DNA of 64,000 nucleotides from Verpa conica (Eukaryota > Ascomycota > Pezizomycetes > Pezizales > Morchellaceae). A program made the position numbers and the translations under genes. The stretch spans positions 1,240,001-1,304,000 of the forward strand of contig JAUFSD010000008.1 of NCBI GenBank assembly GCA_033030425.1. Reading direction: 5' to 3'. A model generated the notes under the pieces. That model had not been told where the DNA came from. It ran no database searches and worked only from the letters and a program-made list of their open reading frames with translations. Of this stretch, positions 24,393 through 37,700 are shown in pieces (position 1 is the first letter of the stretch; every line of letters starts with the position of its first letter).

Positions 24393-25807
24393 TATTTCGT
24401 AGATATCATGATATGATAATAGCTCTGTGAAAGAGGGGCATGGTATGAGGTTCTGCTACTTCTGTGATTACATACCTAGCATGTACATGTATGCATTAAG
24501 TCCAGGCCGCTGTCATTCGGATGATCCAACCAGCTCCACCGTTGGCTGGTGCAGATGCCAAGAAGGCTACATGTCTGAGGCTATTTGAGCCGCTGTCTTA
24601 GGCTTTGAGTTGAGTGTCAAGTTTTGAAACATATCCAAACTCACAACTTGGAATAATCAACAGGATCTGTGGTGACCAATAAGGCTACTAGAAGTTCTTG
24701 TTTACAGCTAATAGTAATACCCTAATCTTTACCGGATTAGATTCCTAAGCTCCTAATAACCAGGGAAGACTATGGAGATAGTTCTGTTGTCAACTACTCT
24801 GAAGTGGGCGTGGGCTGGTAAAGTTTTCAAAAGATTTAAGGCCACACAACAGAAATTACAAGGGAGGGTATACAGCTCCCTAGTACCATGCCTATTAATG
24901 GTTTTAGGGATGAGAAATTTTATTGGTAAAGGAGCCGGTATTAGTTTTCATGACAGGATAAAAAAAAGGCTGCTGCCCTTGGGCCAGGAAACATCTTGAC
25001 GAAAAACACCACGGCTTTAGGCTTTTGGAACTCACCACATGTAGCAGGCAGGCTAATCATAATATTCTACCCCTCTAGGGACTTTGTATGAAGCAATGAT
25101 TGAAACTCAGACTCTGGAATATTGGCCTTTACAGCGGTACCTTTCAGTAAGAGACCCCTCCCCGGATTTATCTCAGTATATGAATGAATGAATTTATCAT
25201 AAGTACATGCAACCCTAAGGTTTCATCTCAGTATAATTCTGGCACCAAAGTGGGAAAATCTTGATTGACCCTGACATAGTATAGGCACAGGCACGTCACA
25301 GGGTTAGGTTTGCTAGATAAACAAAACCGATATCAGAAAACCGTTGCATATCGCTGTTTAATCAATAATAGAGACTTTAAGGCAATAGGTACTAACGCTT
25401 TCACATGTAGCTTTCTTGGAGGAAATCGAAGTATATGTACATGTATAACACCCCCTCCCCAGATTAACCCATGACAAACCCTGGGAGAAATTACTGTACC
25501 AGCCCTCTAGCAGGTGGTGATGGGTGTAAGCCTAAATACATGGTCTAAAGGCATCCACTGTGGCACACGCTGGCAGACAAGGCTAAAGATTACTAGCCAC
25601 ATAGACACCTGTCCTCTTAGAGTCATGTCCTACCTTAGATAGTTCCTCTCCTGTTCTATTTACATAATATCATCCTTGGTTTTCCGTCTATTCGAATGAG
25701 ATCATTTTCTACATTTAGACTATCTGATGGTAAAGAACGTCAGACAGCCTACACCACTCAACCACATTTCATATCCCCAACCTGCTCCTCTAGTTTCTCT
25801 AGAAGAG
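24393..25807. other. Gene-free stretch with a short dispersed repeat
   Basis: About 1.4 kb, AT-rich. TACATGTA occurs at 24484-24491 and 25438-25445. The 29-nt segment at 25181-25209 recurs at 38631-38659 (27 of 29 identical by eye). An open frame near 24772-24999 has no domain. Confidence 0.45.
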
Positions 25808-27114
25808 ATGGCTGATTTTTGGGCCGGGTATTTTCCCTAAGAGCATATTGTTCCCAATAATGACTGGTGTCCTAATACCTATTCTATGACTATAGTTACA
25901 TCTCCGGTGCCGCCTCTATAATAATCGGTTCCCCCCTTGACATTATAAAAGTGCGCCTGCAATCACGCTCTCATGCCTCACCTCAAGCCTATTATTCTTT
26001 CGAGAGTGTAGGTGACTCGGTTAAAGGTCCTCCTCTATCCATAAATCCCTACTAGAAAAATACTAACAAACTCACAGGTGCGGCGGCTCCAATCATCGGG
26101 TATGGAGCTCTCAATGCCCTTCTTTTCGTCTTTTACAAGCGCTCCTTGGAGTTTCTGGGCGAATCACCAACGAACCCTATAAACCTCTGGAAAATCTGGA
26201 CTGCTGGGGCAGTTGGGGGTTTGGCCTGTTTTGTTGTTTCTGCTCCGACTGAAGTCTGCCTACTTGATTACCACTACTAGCCTGTCCATGGAGCTTACAT
26301 TGTGGGAGATAATAGTTAGTGAAGTGTCGCACCCAGTTTAGCCCAAGCTCTCAAACATCCTGGAGCATAACTAAGCAGATTATGCGCACGGAAGGACCCC
26401 GCGGATTGTATAGGGGGGGGGTAGTTACAAGCCTTCGGGACTCGATTGGATATGGCTTCTAGTACCATCTACCCTCCTCGTCTCTCCATAGCTACTAAAA
26501 AAGCGCAGCTTCTGGTCTTATGAAGGCACCCAACAACTCCTTACCGCTAGCGTTGACACGCGCACCACTTCTGTACTTAAAACCCTATTTTCCGGGGGCG
26601 TAGCGGGATGCGTGACTTGGCTTTCTATATACCCACTAGACGTTATCAAAACTCGGGTCCAGACACAAATCACGGCTTCAGATACAATGCTATTACCCCA
26701 ACAAGGTAGTACAGTAGCTTGTACACAGTTGGGGGCTTGGGAGTGTTCAAAGGCAACATATAGAGAGGGCGGGTGTAAAGTCTTTTTTAATGGGCTAGGA
26801 GTATGGTGAGTTGACCCCTCCATTTTATATACGCGATAAGTATATTTGATACTCAAGCTTCCTCCTTGTTTGAGAATAGTATGTTGAGAGCTTTCCTAGT
26901 AAGACCCCTCCCGAGCAATGGTATTGAAACACAATTGATAATTTGTCATTCGCAGGTAAGCGCAGTTGGGGTGAGTCTAGATTACTAGTATTTTATTCTT
27001 TGCTATATTTAGTGTGCTAAGAACCTATGTTTTGAATAGTTCCTTGTTTATGAGTGGGCTATGGACCAGTTGCAACCCATAAAGGAGACGGTGGAAGATC
27101 GAACTATTATCTAA
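25808..27114 (+). CDS. Mitochondrial carrier (SLC25) family transporter
   Basis: Inner-membrane solute carrier; substrate not determined. Exons: 25808-25827, 25896-26026, 26078-26253, 26316-26461, 26509-26805, 26880-26898 (19 nt), 26956-26970 (15 nt), 27040-27114; 879 nt, 292 aa, the usual carrier length. It has all three tripartite signatures: GSPLDIIKVRLQ in repeat 1, APTELVKCRTQ in repeat 2, and YPLDVIKTRVQ in repeat 3. Other typical pieces are GYGALNALLFVFYKR, RTEGPRGLYRGGVVTSLRD, and FLVYEWAMDQLQ at the end. It resembles the carnitine/ornithine branch in outline only. The region looks broken when read without splicing, but every stop falls inside an intron, so the gene appears intact. 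The 19- and 15-nt exons near the 3' end are the least certain part. Confidence 0.82.
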
Positions 27115-28104
27115 GAATCTTTGAGGGACATAAATACCTAGAGTTTTTAATCCTATAAGACTTTGATCTCTGGTGATATATACTTAGAGTAGGCGTTAAA
27201 TAGATGGTTGGTGTGAGCACAACTACACAATCACCACGAGTGGTTTTAGTAAGTTCCCCACGGCCTCCAGATATCTTTTATTAAGCCTGCCCGTCAAACT
27301 GTACTGTGTATTTTCAATCTGATATAGTTTTCCACATGATCTTAATATTTATAGAAGCTACGATATATGTATTTAATAAGAATGACCCTAATTATATAAG
27401 TAGGTTTAGTGAAGCAACCAACGGCAAGTTAATTAATTTTGATCACATTCAATAAACATATAAAAAATAGAAATTTCATTTGTGCGTCTATCATTCTTTA
27501 GTTATAGCATAGTCGCTCTATAAGGGCTCGGGCTATAAAGAATACCTGCCTTGTAAGAGTGCGTACTCAAGGCACCGACAGCAATTATTTATATGTACTA
27601 GGCCTTTTCCATAAGGATGTTTGCTTTATAAGGGTATAGTATCGCCCTAGTTTTATACTCCTATAAGATTATTTTGCTGTATTGATATTACTCATTTATA
27701 AACAGGACAAAGGCGGGCCAACAAAACACAAAGGAGAAAAAGATTAGAAGAGCTATCATGCAAAAAATTTCGAAAGAGCAAGATATAATACTAGAGATAC
27801 GTAAGAATGTTATGAGATGAAATTGACTAGGCCCCGCAATGATACCACATGAGAAAAAATGATTTCCCCTTAAAAAAAGTACCATCACCTATTGCACCGT
27901 CTTATCCTTAGTGCACCAATTCGTTCCTTCTTTGAAAAACCGACAAGCCCCAGAGCAAAAAAAAGCATAATACAATAGATATATAGTTTAAAAGAAAAGA
28001 AAAAGAGTAGGGCACCCAGAAAACTAGCTCCTGAATTCTCTGGATGTCCAAAAAGTGCGAAGGTGTCGCCCCTCTAACCCCCCCAAAATACACAACAAGT
28101 GAAC
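27115..28104. other. Convergent AT-rich intergenic region
   Basis: About 1 kb between the stops of the carrier (+) and NoxA (-). Strongly AT-rich, no coding signal. Confidence 0.45.
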
Positions 28105-30065
28105 TTAGAAATTTTCCTTCCCCCAGACGAATGAGAAACCAGGCTCAGAGTATTGATTACATTTGACATGGAGTGTCGATCCGAGAGGCTTGGGCCCACA
28201 GAAGACTAAAAGAAATCCGTTAGCACAACGCTCAGGTAGGACAAGATAAAAAATATAGAGAAAACTTACAAACGCCAACATCTGCAGGCTTGTGCATAGA
28301 CCGAATACTTTTAAACACAGTATCCCAGTTGGGTCTACCGAAATTTGTAGGAGCTCTGAGACCAGTAATGGCATCCTTCTCGGCATTGGCATCGTTAATC
28401 ATGATGTTGGTAGCATCATCAGGCTTTATCTTCGCGGTCAGGTATGTGTGAATCTCAATAAGATGTCCAATATCCTGGGCCTCGATAGCCAAAAGCAAAG
28501 AGCGGAACCATTCAAATGAGCCAAAGTCACGACAAATCCAGAAGAAATATACTTTGTGGAGTCTTGTCTTCTTTTGAGGGTAATTACTTCTATACCAAAT
28601 ACTCTTCAAAATTGATGCAAAGGGAGTAACACCAATACCGGCACCGACAAGGACCGAAACTTCGTATTTGAAAACGTCTTCGGATGCAGATCCAAAAGGC
28701 CCATCGATGTAGACTATAACCACAATGTTAGTAGCTGGTAGTAAGAAAAAATCACGGCATAATCATACCTCTAGGCAAAACTCTACGAATAGCCGGGTCA
28801 ACATCTTCTTTTGTATTCTTATCCACACCAATAACCCTCGACTCTCTTCTCTTCGACTTCTCGGCTTTAGCATCACCACCACCACCACCGCCGCCTCTTT
28901 TCTCAATGTTGCAGCCTAGAGTTTTACCAAGGGCTTTGGTGAAGTCTCCAACCATACGAACATGAACAGAAATATAGTCTTCCTCCGGAGCACTAGTAAG
29001 TGTGAATGGATGATACTGATAAATAGATACTTCAGGGCAGCAAAGGAAAATATATTGCCCTGCTTTTGTAACGGTGCGGTCTTTCTTGATCTGAATCTCA
29101 ACGACGTTGCTGGGATGCTCAATAACCTTACTAATATATGTCTTGTGTTTTCCACGGATCTCACGCATAGTTCTCTCGCCGAGGTAAAGAAGACCACCAA
29201 CCATCCAGAACTTCCAGAAAACGCCAATACCGTCACAGAAAGGAGGACGGTCAGGCTTGATCATGCAGAAAGCACCATGGAATGACCAGAAAAAGAAGAA
29301 AACGAGAAAGAGATGGTGAGAATACCTTAGAACTAGTTAGCAATCCATATATATTTCTCGGAATTATTGGCACTTACCAAAACCTCTCGAAATTAGCTCT
29401 GCGAGGCTTCTCCATTGCTGTCACAGCCATAATCATTAGGGATATAAGCATGATATACCCAGTCCAACCAGGTCCGGAAACAAAATTAGCTTGTAGCCAC
29501 CCTACGAAACCAAGTTTATTCTTAATGGCTAATTGGGCGAAATTGTTCCAATGAGCAAACGTGTGAAGCCATGAGAAGAAAACAATTGACCAAGCAATCA
29601 CTAAATAGAAACAGTTAGTTGTTTCCTACAAAATGCGTAGGGGCTAATTACTTTTGTGAAAAGTAATATTCTTGTCAAACTGTATAATGCCGTTAAGCGC
29701 AGTTTGACGGGCCATAGAGATGAGGTTACGGCAAACGGCTGTAAATAAATAAATAAAAAATCATTAGCCTAATAACTATTTAGAGAATTACTCATGACTT
29801 TACTCACGTAGCAGGATCAAGGCCACATCTACATGCAACACCAAAGCAGCAGACCTAGCAATAGGTAATGTGATCCCGAAAACCTCCCGAGCACCAACAA
29901 GACTGTCCTTGAGAGTATAATGAATAAAGCCGAAGCCGAACACAAGCATATGTAACAGTATAAACAGACCGACAAAACTAGTCAAATGTTAGAAGCTAAG
30001 TTTTGAAATATTAGCTATTAGGTTAAATTTGTAGCTTACATTCGCCGGTAGCCTTCATTGACCAT
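28105..30065 (-). CDS. noxA: NADPH oxidase A (gp91phox homologue)
   Basis: Membrane flavocytochrome that passes electrons from NADPH through FAD and two haems to oxygen, making superoxide; in filamentous ascomycetes it is needed for fruiting-body development and hyphal signalling. Exons: 30040-30065, 29808-29977, 29652-29738, 29378-29600, 28769-29325, 28270-28713, 28105-28205; 1608 nt, 535 aa. The start MVNEGYRRM begins a short cytosolic tail, then membrane helices with haem-ligand pairs near HTFAHW and SHHLFLVFFFFWSFHG. FAD site HPFTLTSAPEE; NADPH sites VGAGIGVTPFASILKS and FFCGPKPLG; C-terminus WGKENF as in NoxA. A Gly run followed by a Lys/Arg-rich insert lies before the VYIDGPFGS block. 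No EF hands, so not NoxC type. Confidence 0.97.
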
Positions 30066-33000
30066 CCTAATTTTCTTGTTAGTTTATCCAACGTTTGGAG
30101 ATAACTCAAAAACCCGTGGAGCGCACATACCAGCGGTCGATTTTCTGCTTCAAAGTGAGCATTTTGTTATCCCCTCCGGTGATATCCGCAGAACTCATCT
30201 TTGCCATCAGAGCCGGCCAGCGAGACCGCTCCGATTGGGCGCCCAACTTCTTGAAGCCGGTGCTCATAACTGCCTCTTTCTCCTCCGCCCTTGTCTAGAA
30301 TTGTACGGTGGATGAGGCGATCAACGCGTGGGAATTAGACCCCTGCAGAGGTTCTTTCAGGACCAGCTGAAGCACAAGTATACCACGAGAAATGACAGAA
30401 GTGTATTGGTCTCGCTCGCCTGCGATGCTCCTCGGTGAGATCCCTTGGACTAAATTCGTGGTAGAATGGAAAATGCCGAGAAGCCAAAGGAAGGGAGTTT
30501 AACGAAAGAAGGGAAAATTCAAAGATGGGGGGATGAGCGAGGGGAGTAGGAGAAGAAAAGGGAGAGCATGAGCCGCTGTGGGGAGAGGAGAGACAAAGGG
30601 GTTCCAATGGACTGATTCGAGTGAGGGATGGGGTGACGGTTTTGAGCGGGTGCCGGCTACGCTTGTCTTTCTATGAGCTACAGATCGTACCCAGCGGTTA
30701 CTGCAGGTGCGAACACCTGAACAGGGGCGCTAATGCTTCCAAAGATCATTTATCTCTATTAAGCCACCCGCTACCCAAAAGACCATCTGACATGCTGTGA
30801 ATTCTATGCAAACATCGCTATCGGTAATTCTTGGTTGGTGCTTGTTATGTGCTTGGGCCATTCCTGTGCCTGGCCATATCATCTACTTTCACCAACGACT
30901 GAATCCAGGAGTTGAATAGTGGCTTATTTGGCCACATTAAGCACGGCGGCTACGGAGCCAAGACCTTTGTGGTTTCAAGTACGAAACCCCAAACGCCAAC
31001 CGACACAAGCACCTCAAGCGATGGGTTTTACCTCAGGTGAGTTACATGTCATTCTCTTAGCCCGAGTCAATCCCTAATGCTGCTTCCAGATCTAACGGTT
31101 CTTCTGTTCCCGAACAGAACCTCCTGTGTTACCTTCCTCTCCAGAGCTCAGATCCCTGGGGAGATCAGGGGCTTGCTAAACAGCCCTCACCTATCCAACC
31201 TCAGGCAGTAAGAGCATTGAAATGCCTCTAGAATACGCTACACCTCAAATTTTACCTGTAGAAACTCGAGTACAAGTTTTACAGGATTTCTCTAGTTCCC
31301 TAAAGTCTAATATAGCTTTTGCTTATGCGAGATTAATTACGCTGGTTCCCACCCGATATCTGGGAGCTTTAAGAACTTATTGGAATCAAGATAACTATCA
31401 TAGGTGATGATATTTAAGGATCTTGCCTCTAGCTTCTAGAATTCTTCAAGACCCATTAGCCACCCTTTAGCATTTTCCTTTATCCGAGAACTTGAACCTC
31501 ACGGGTTAAGCCCCGATCTCCCTAGAATTTTACTTACTACAGCCCCAATACTAAGATCCAGAGACAATACCTCTGGGGAAGGCATATCTATTTAGACTAT
31601 AATTTAGTACTAGAATATACCTCAATAGAGGTTTTCTAACTTCATTAGAACTTAACTCACACAATAGTATCCTAAAATTCGTCCTGATCTGGAAAGGTAA
31701 TAGGCAGATCTTTTAGTGGATATTTTTAAGCAAGTTGTTTCTTGGCACCACACATTTGCCTCATAAAAATACAGAGTTAGTCATGGTGCAGTGGGTTGAT
31801 AGGTGGTGAGCTGAGCTTGACCCTCTAATTTTGGTTGCCTAATATATCTGCTGGACGTTTTGAGATTACTTGATGTTGCACATATATACCATTTACAGCG
31901 TACAAATTCCCACAGGTCCTAGAACAATATTTCCTAAAGTAATATTAGCCCACTGTCATTGAGGTAAACTTTTTTTGGTCCTTGTTTTTATTTTTTAAAA
32001 TTCGCCCCTATTAGCTACAAAATTTATATAGAATTTCCGACTCACAAAGTTCCTTTATACACAAGTCCCTCTAATCTTCAAAAGTGCTTTGATAGCCCAG
32101 CCAACCCCCTCTTCTACCAAAGTGTATATGTCTTCTATTTCCATTAAATACTTAGCTAAGCTTAGGACTTACTCCGTCTTGTGGTTGTACTACTACTAAT
32201 AATAATAATGTAACTGTTGGTCTATAGGACGGAATATGAACTTACTAATCGCTTAAAGGTGGTACGTCTTTTTAAAATCCCTTCTATACTATATACTTTA
32301 TATAACCCGTTTTTTTTCGGTAGAGCACCAACGATCTCTGGCAATAAACCAATCGGCAATCCTTAAGCTAAACTCAAGACTTTGTAAGACGACGGATAGA
32401 GGTAAAGGTTAATACCATTCTAGTAGCATGTAGTGTTTAATAGCTACCCGCAACTCCCCTCCTACAACTCCAACTCTATACCCTTGGATATTATAAAATA
32501 CCTGGCATGGGGCCTCTTAGCTGCTTGTAGTAGTAACTTGAATATTAATTTACCCCTAAGCGCTTTAAGTCCCATCTGTTCACTACCTTTGCTATCCTGT
32601 GACAGAGTGACTTTTTACCGCACTATCTATATCAACTGTGGTTCCTCCCTGACTTTTCCCTTCATATCACAACCAATCACAGTTAAGAAACCTTTATCAA
32701 GGTTCTTTGAGAAACTATATAAGGTTCTCCTCCTAGGAGCACACTTATGAAACTAGTCAAGTCTGATATGTTCTATTCGCTAACCCCTAGACTTAAATGG
32801 GCTACAACTTAATTTTTATCATCGGACGAGGTATGAGAGTATTTATCTTGTAAGCGTACGACTAATAGCGCCTAATGATATTTTATATAGAGAAAAAGAT
32901 TGTTGAGTATCCGTATTGAAAGGATTAGAGTTAGATTGAGACGTAGAAGTCCTAATTTAGGAGTAGTGAGAGTAAAAACTTAAATTTAGAAGTGCCTAAA

Positions 33001-34766
33001 ATTAGTAAAAATAACTATAATATACCTTAAAAGCTAATGATATTAGAAGGGGCTAGATGCTACGGCATTTCTATAATCATGTGGAATCACTCGATTTTAT
33101 TATAAACTAGCGCGTATAAGAGTATACTATTGCTCCCAAGGTATGTCCTATAGGGAAATTTGGTTATAGTATACAATGAACACCTCAAAAAAATTAGCTT
33201 GTAAAAGGCTGAATTGAAATTTAAACGGCCACTTCCACGAGCGACACTTAATACAAGGTCCCATTTGAGGGGCGTTAGGAGCCAGCAAAGTCGCCTCCAG
33301 GTGCTTGCTGATCACTAGAGAATAAAACAAGACCCCAGTATGCCTAGTACTAGGACGTCCAAGGGCTATATTATGCCTCGGATTTTGGCACTGATGAAGG
33401 GCCCAAGTGACATTTCCCGGAGGGTGTCGAAAAGGGTATCCGGATATCCGGCCACTGTTATACATAGTACCGTTTCTCGTTATTTACATTATTTGGGGCA
33501 AGAAGAACCTGTAGTGGAATTTTTTAATAAGAGATTCTACCTTGACCTAGCGAATCTACGAGTTAACCCATGCTTTCGAGGCTTACACTCTTCATGCTCC
33601 TTTTTACTTGTCTTGGGGGGGTATCCAGAGTTGTATGACATGTTTCAGTTCTTCATAATAGTAATCCTGCAAGTTTTGAGAGGCTGAGAATAAGCATTCT
33701 AACAAAGCCCAAAAGCAACGGGAGATGTAGGTTGTTCGGGCTATTTTTACCTGTAGTACATGTATATATATATGTAATCATATGTAATCTTCTGGGCATG
33801 TTTGTTTCTGCTTGATCCTGTCGCGCTAGAAGTGTACATATATGTATGTATATCTTACACGTAATATCATACGTATTGGTAGTCTTCCCATGTGACGCTA
33901 AGTTACAAGCCTCCTCGCCGCGCGTTTGGGGGTTCCGGTAAACAAATCATATGCTCTCCTCGGGTCGGCTGAGTATTTCGGCTTCTTGGGACCGTCTTTG
34001 TCCTAAACATAGAGAAGAAATGAGCAAAGCTCAGTTAGTTGGCTGACTTGTTCTTAATAGCCCTTTTTTCATTATAGTAGGGGTGTTCAAAGGCGCAGTA
34101 CATACATGTAAATATGTGTGTACCCATAGTGTACATGTATGGCACATTTGCCTGTGGAACTCAGCCTCCGCCCACGTGCGGAGGGGTGGGAATCGTTGAA
34201 AACATCACAGTGCCCCACGATGCCCCTCTTTAGGGCAACCAGCAACTGACTGCATCTTAGGAGGCCACCGCTCTCCTCATCAAGTCGTGCGATTTCCTCA
34301 TCTCGTAAACCCTACTGTTCAGCCCCAGGGCTTTTCTTACTGTTCGGGTTTCTACTGTATCCGGGCTGCTGCATACTACAGTACTATTTTCTATCTTGCG
34401 GGCCGGTCGGCAATCGCCATCTAGCCAGTGGAGTCTAGTCGGGATACTGTCCCGGTTCTACGTGCTTTGTGAGATCCCTCATCCAATAGTTCCAACACTC
34501 CATCACAAAACCCGTTATTATCCCGACAGCGGAAAGGTCAAGTTCCTGGCTCCGGTGCGGGGTGAAAAGATCGCGTCGCCTCTTGGAGAATTCGAGTTAT
34601 TTTTTCTGGTAATTTTCCGGCGCACGGCTGACGCAACCAGTTCCGGTACGGGAGCGCTGCTTCGGGTGGTCAGTTTTCACAAAGAGGTGAGAGCTCATTT
34701 GCTTTGGGCCCCGCCCTGGCTCTTCTACTTAAGTTGACCCTCTTTGGCCGCACAGATCCACGGAAT
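30066..34766. other. Gene-poor 4.7-kb stretch
   Basis: Upstream region of noxA (first about 600 bp, purine-rich on plus strand near 30480-30600) and of skt5 (last about 600 bp). The middle is AT-rich. TACATGTA occurs at 33757-33764, 34103-34110 and 34132-34139. Around 33340-33600 the plus strand encodes a short frame with a helix-turn-helix look (SDISRRVSKRVSG, STVSRYLHYLG) that could be a decayed Tc1/mariner-type transposase start; this is weak. Around 31200-31400 another open stretch has no signature. Confidence 0.4.
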
Positions 34767-37700
34767 ATGTCCGGTATGGGTGCCACATTCTATCCCGGAA
34801 ATGATGATTACATGATGCCCGAACTCAATATCGTATCTCCAGCCCCTCAAAGGTTTGCTCCTCCTTTGTTCTATTTTATATATCTTTGGTCCCTGCATTT
34901 GATTTGGCGATTCTATTCACCGCTGAGTTTGTTTAACGCTTCTGTTGTTGCCCCCGCAACCCCTCTAACCTCCTATTACTGTCAACTTACTGATGTCCAC
35001 CAGAGTAATGCCCGAAGTTCCAGGACACATAACAGAAAGTTTAAAGCATCTCGAAATCGACGGTAGCAACATGATGAATCAAAGGAACCAAGGTAACTAC
35101 CCCCAGACGCACAATACCGATTCAAACCCTCAAGGAAGGAACTTTTCCGACTCCTACACCACTCCACCACCATCACAAGGACACAACTCTCGGCCTTTAA
35201 GCGAAGACCGAGGGGTCCGGTCTAGTTATGCTTCGTCGTACCACTCATCGATAGGTGACGACTACCGGTTTTCGGGCATGGAGGAGCCGGTATACTCTCC
35301 ATTCCCAAGGCTCATCAATCCCGGCCCGAACATTCCCCCAACGGACGAAGAGAAGGAGGCGCAGATTGAGGGGGCTCGTTTGGAAGTTCTCTCCTCGAAC
35401 GACCCGGAAATGCAGTTGATATGGGCTCAGGATGCGCTGAGCTATGTCGAGGTTTCGGTAGCATATCATAATCGAATTTATGAGGGTACAGGGAGGCCAA
35501 TGACTCCAGCACTTGAGCACCAAATCAAAACGGATGCTATTAGTGTTGTAAGCTTTTTAGCAGATCAACACCACCCACGTGCAGAATTCATGAGGGGGAA
35601 CTGGTTAGAGTTTGGAAAGTTTGGGTTCAGGGTGGATAAAAAAGAGGCCTTCAGATGTTATGCCCGGGCAGCGGAAAAAGAATTCGCTCGTGCTGAGTAC
35701 AGGATGGGGATGCAATATGAGAATTCGAATGAACCTATGAAAGCGATCAAACACTACACCCAAGGAGCAGCTTTGGGTGACTCTGCATCCAATTACGTAG
35801 GCAAATGTCTTTAAAATTTGTTTAAATTTATGCTAACTCCTTGACAGAGACTTGGAATGATGACTTTATTGGGACAGCATGGCCAAAAACAGGACTATGC
35901 GAGGGGTGTGAATCTTATCAGACAAGCAGCTCAAACTGCCGATGAAAATGCACCCCAAGGAGCTTATGTAAGTATGCCACTAATATATATTTTTAAAAAT
36001 CAGCACTAACTAAGCGATAGGTTTATGGCATGTTATTAGCTCGTGAGCTTCCTGGGATAGAAATTCCGGATCTTTTTTTGCCTCTTGATATTAGACAAGC
36101 AAGAGAGATGATCGAGAAAGCCGCCTTTCTTGGATTTGCTGTAAGAAATATAACTCTAGTAAATACTCATTCGCTGACAATTATCTAGCGCGCTCAACTT
36201 AAAATGGGAACAGCATATGAACTGTGCCAGCTAGGGTGTGATTTTAACCCAGCGTTGTCACTCCATTATAATGCACTAGCCGCAAGGCAAGGTAGATATA
36301 ATTCGAATAGTACAAACTATCAAGGTTTCGACTAATTGTTTTCGTAGGCGAGCCCGAGGCAGACATGGCCATTAGTAAATGGTTTCTATGTGGCCATGAA
36401 GGGGTTTTTGATAAGAACGAAGAACTGGCTTTCAAGTATGCTCAGCGAGCAGCAGCAGCTGGACTTGGAACAGCAGAGTTTGCAATCGGTAAAAAAACTC
36501 AACCTAGCTACCGGAACTATTTTAAATGATTGCTTACATGTTAAAGGGTATTTTTATGAAATCGGGATGTATGCCCCAGTTGACTATAAGGAAGCACAAA
36601 GGTGGTATGCAAAGGTAAGGAAACATAAATTTCATATACTAGGACACCATTAACTTAGGGTTAGGCTGCGGCACATGGTAATAAGGATGCAAGCGGCCGA
36701 ATTGATGGCATATCACGCTCTAAAACCCTATCCCGGAAAGATCACGAAGCCGTTGCCATTTCGAAGATTAAAGCACGACACGGCTCCCAAAGGCGGGTCC
36801 AAAACCCCATAACAGAGAGGCGCCAATCGATTGTACCTCCTGTTATAAGTCCAATAGAAGAGGCTGTGGACATGCCCGATCCTACTATTCCTGGAGGTAA
36901 TTATTATTCTGGTCCCCTGCCCGTTCAACATCCTCCTCGCCCTTTGAGACAAGGCACTATGCCCAACATCAATCCAGGGTTTATGTCACCGGATATTACT
37001 AGTCACTTGCAACCCCTTGGTCCCCCCCAATCTCCTATCCAACCACAAAGGCCTAGTTCTGCTGCCCCCTACCCCACATCTGGTTCCGCTGGTCCTGGGT
37101 CTCACCCGTCACATAGGCCGTCTTCTGCGGCTGCATTTGGTCCGCTACCCCGACCGATCTCTGGAATACCACGAACTAACAGACCTTATTCTATAGCTAT
37201 GGGTGGTGGCCCTCCTCCTGGGATGATCCCACCAGCAGGTACATACCCCGGCGGTGCGCCTCGTCCATATACTTCAATGGGTGATGCTGGCCCTGGTCGA
37301 AGACCGTCTGGATCCGGAAGACAGCCTTTTGGTCCACCACAAGGGTATCCTCCACACTCGAATGGGCCAGAACCAGCTGGGTATCCTGGGGGATTTAATG
37401 GTGATATAGTTCCTCGGATTCATACCCCGAAACCGCCTCCAGCGCCCTCAGTGGGTAACCCTGCTCCGCTTGATATTGGATTTGAGGCACCTGATCCAAG
37501 ACCGAAGCCACCGAAGCCGTCGAAAACAGCACCTCCAGGAGGGCCAATAGCTCCTCCTCCAAGTAGCTCTGGCAGACCTGGGACATCCCAGGGGCCTCAA
37601 GGCACAGCAAGTAGACAGCCGCAAGGACCCCAGTACGGAGGCGGGCAAGGAGGCAAAGAGCTTTTTGATGGTCCGCCTACTCCTACTATGACCCAAGCCC

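Noticed and set aside
24772..24999. 75-codon open frame
   Set aside because: No domain, no splice-compatible neighbours, AT-rich surroundings; likely chance.
26250..26520. Mitochondrial carrier as a pseudogene
   Set aside because: Apparent stops all fall within GT..AG introns; the spliced frame is intact with all three carrier signatures.
30332..30620. Minus-strand frame upstream of noxA
   Set aside because: Pro/Ser-rich translation of a purine-rich tract, typical of a 5' leader; no splice link to noxA is needed because MVNEGYRRM is a standard NoxA start.
33148..33465. 105-codon minus-strand frame
   Set aside because: Overlaps the weak HTH-like plus-strand frame; no recognisable protein features.
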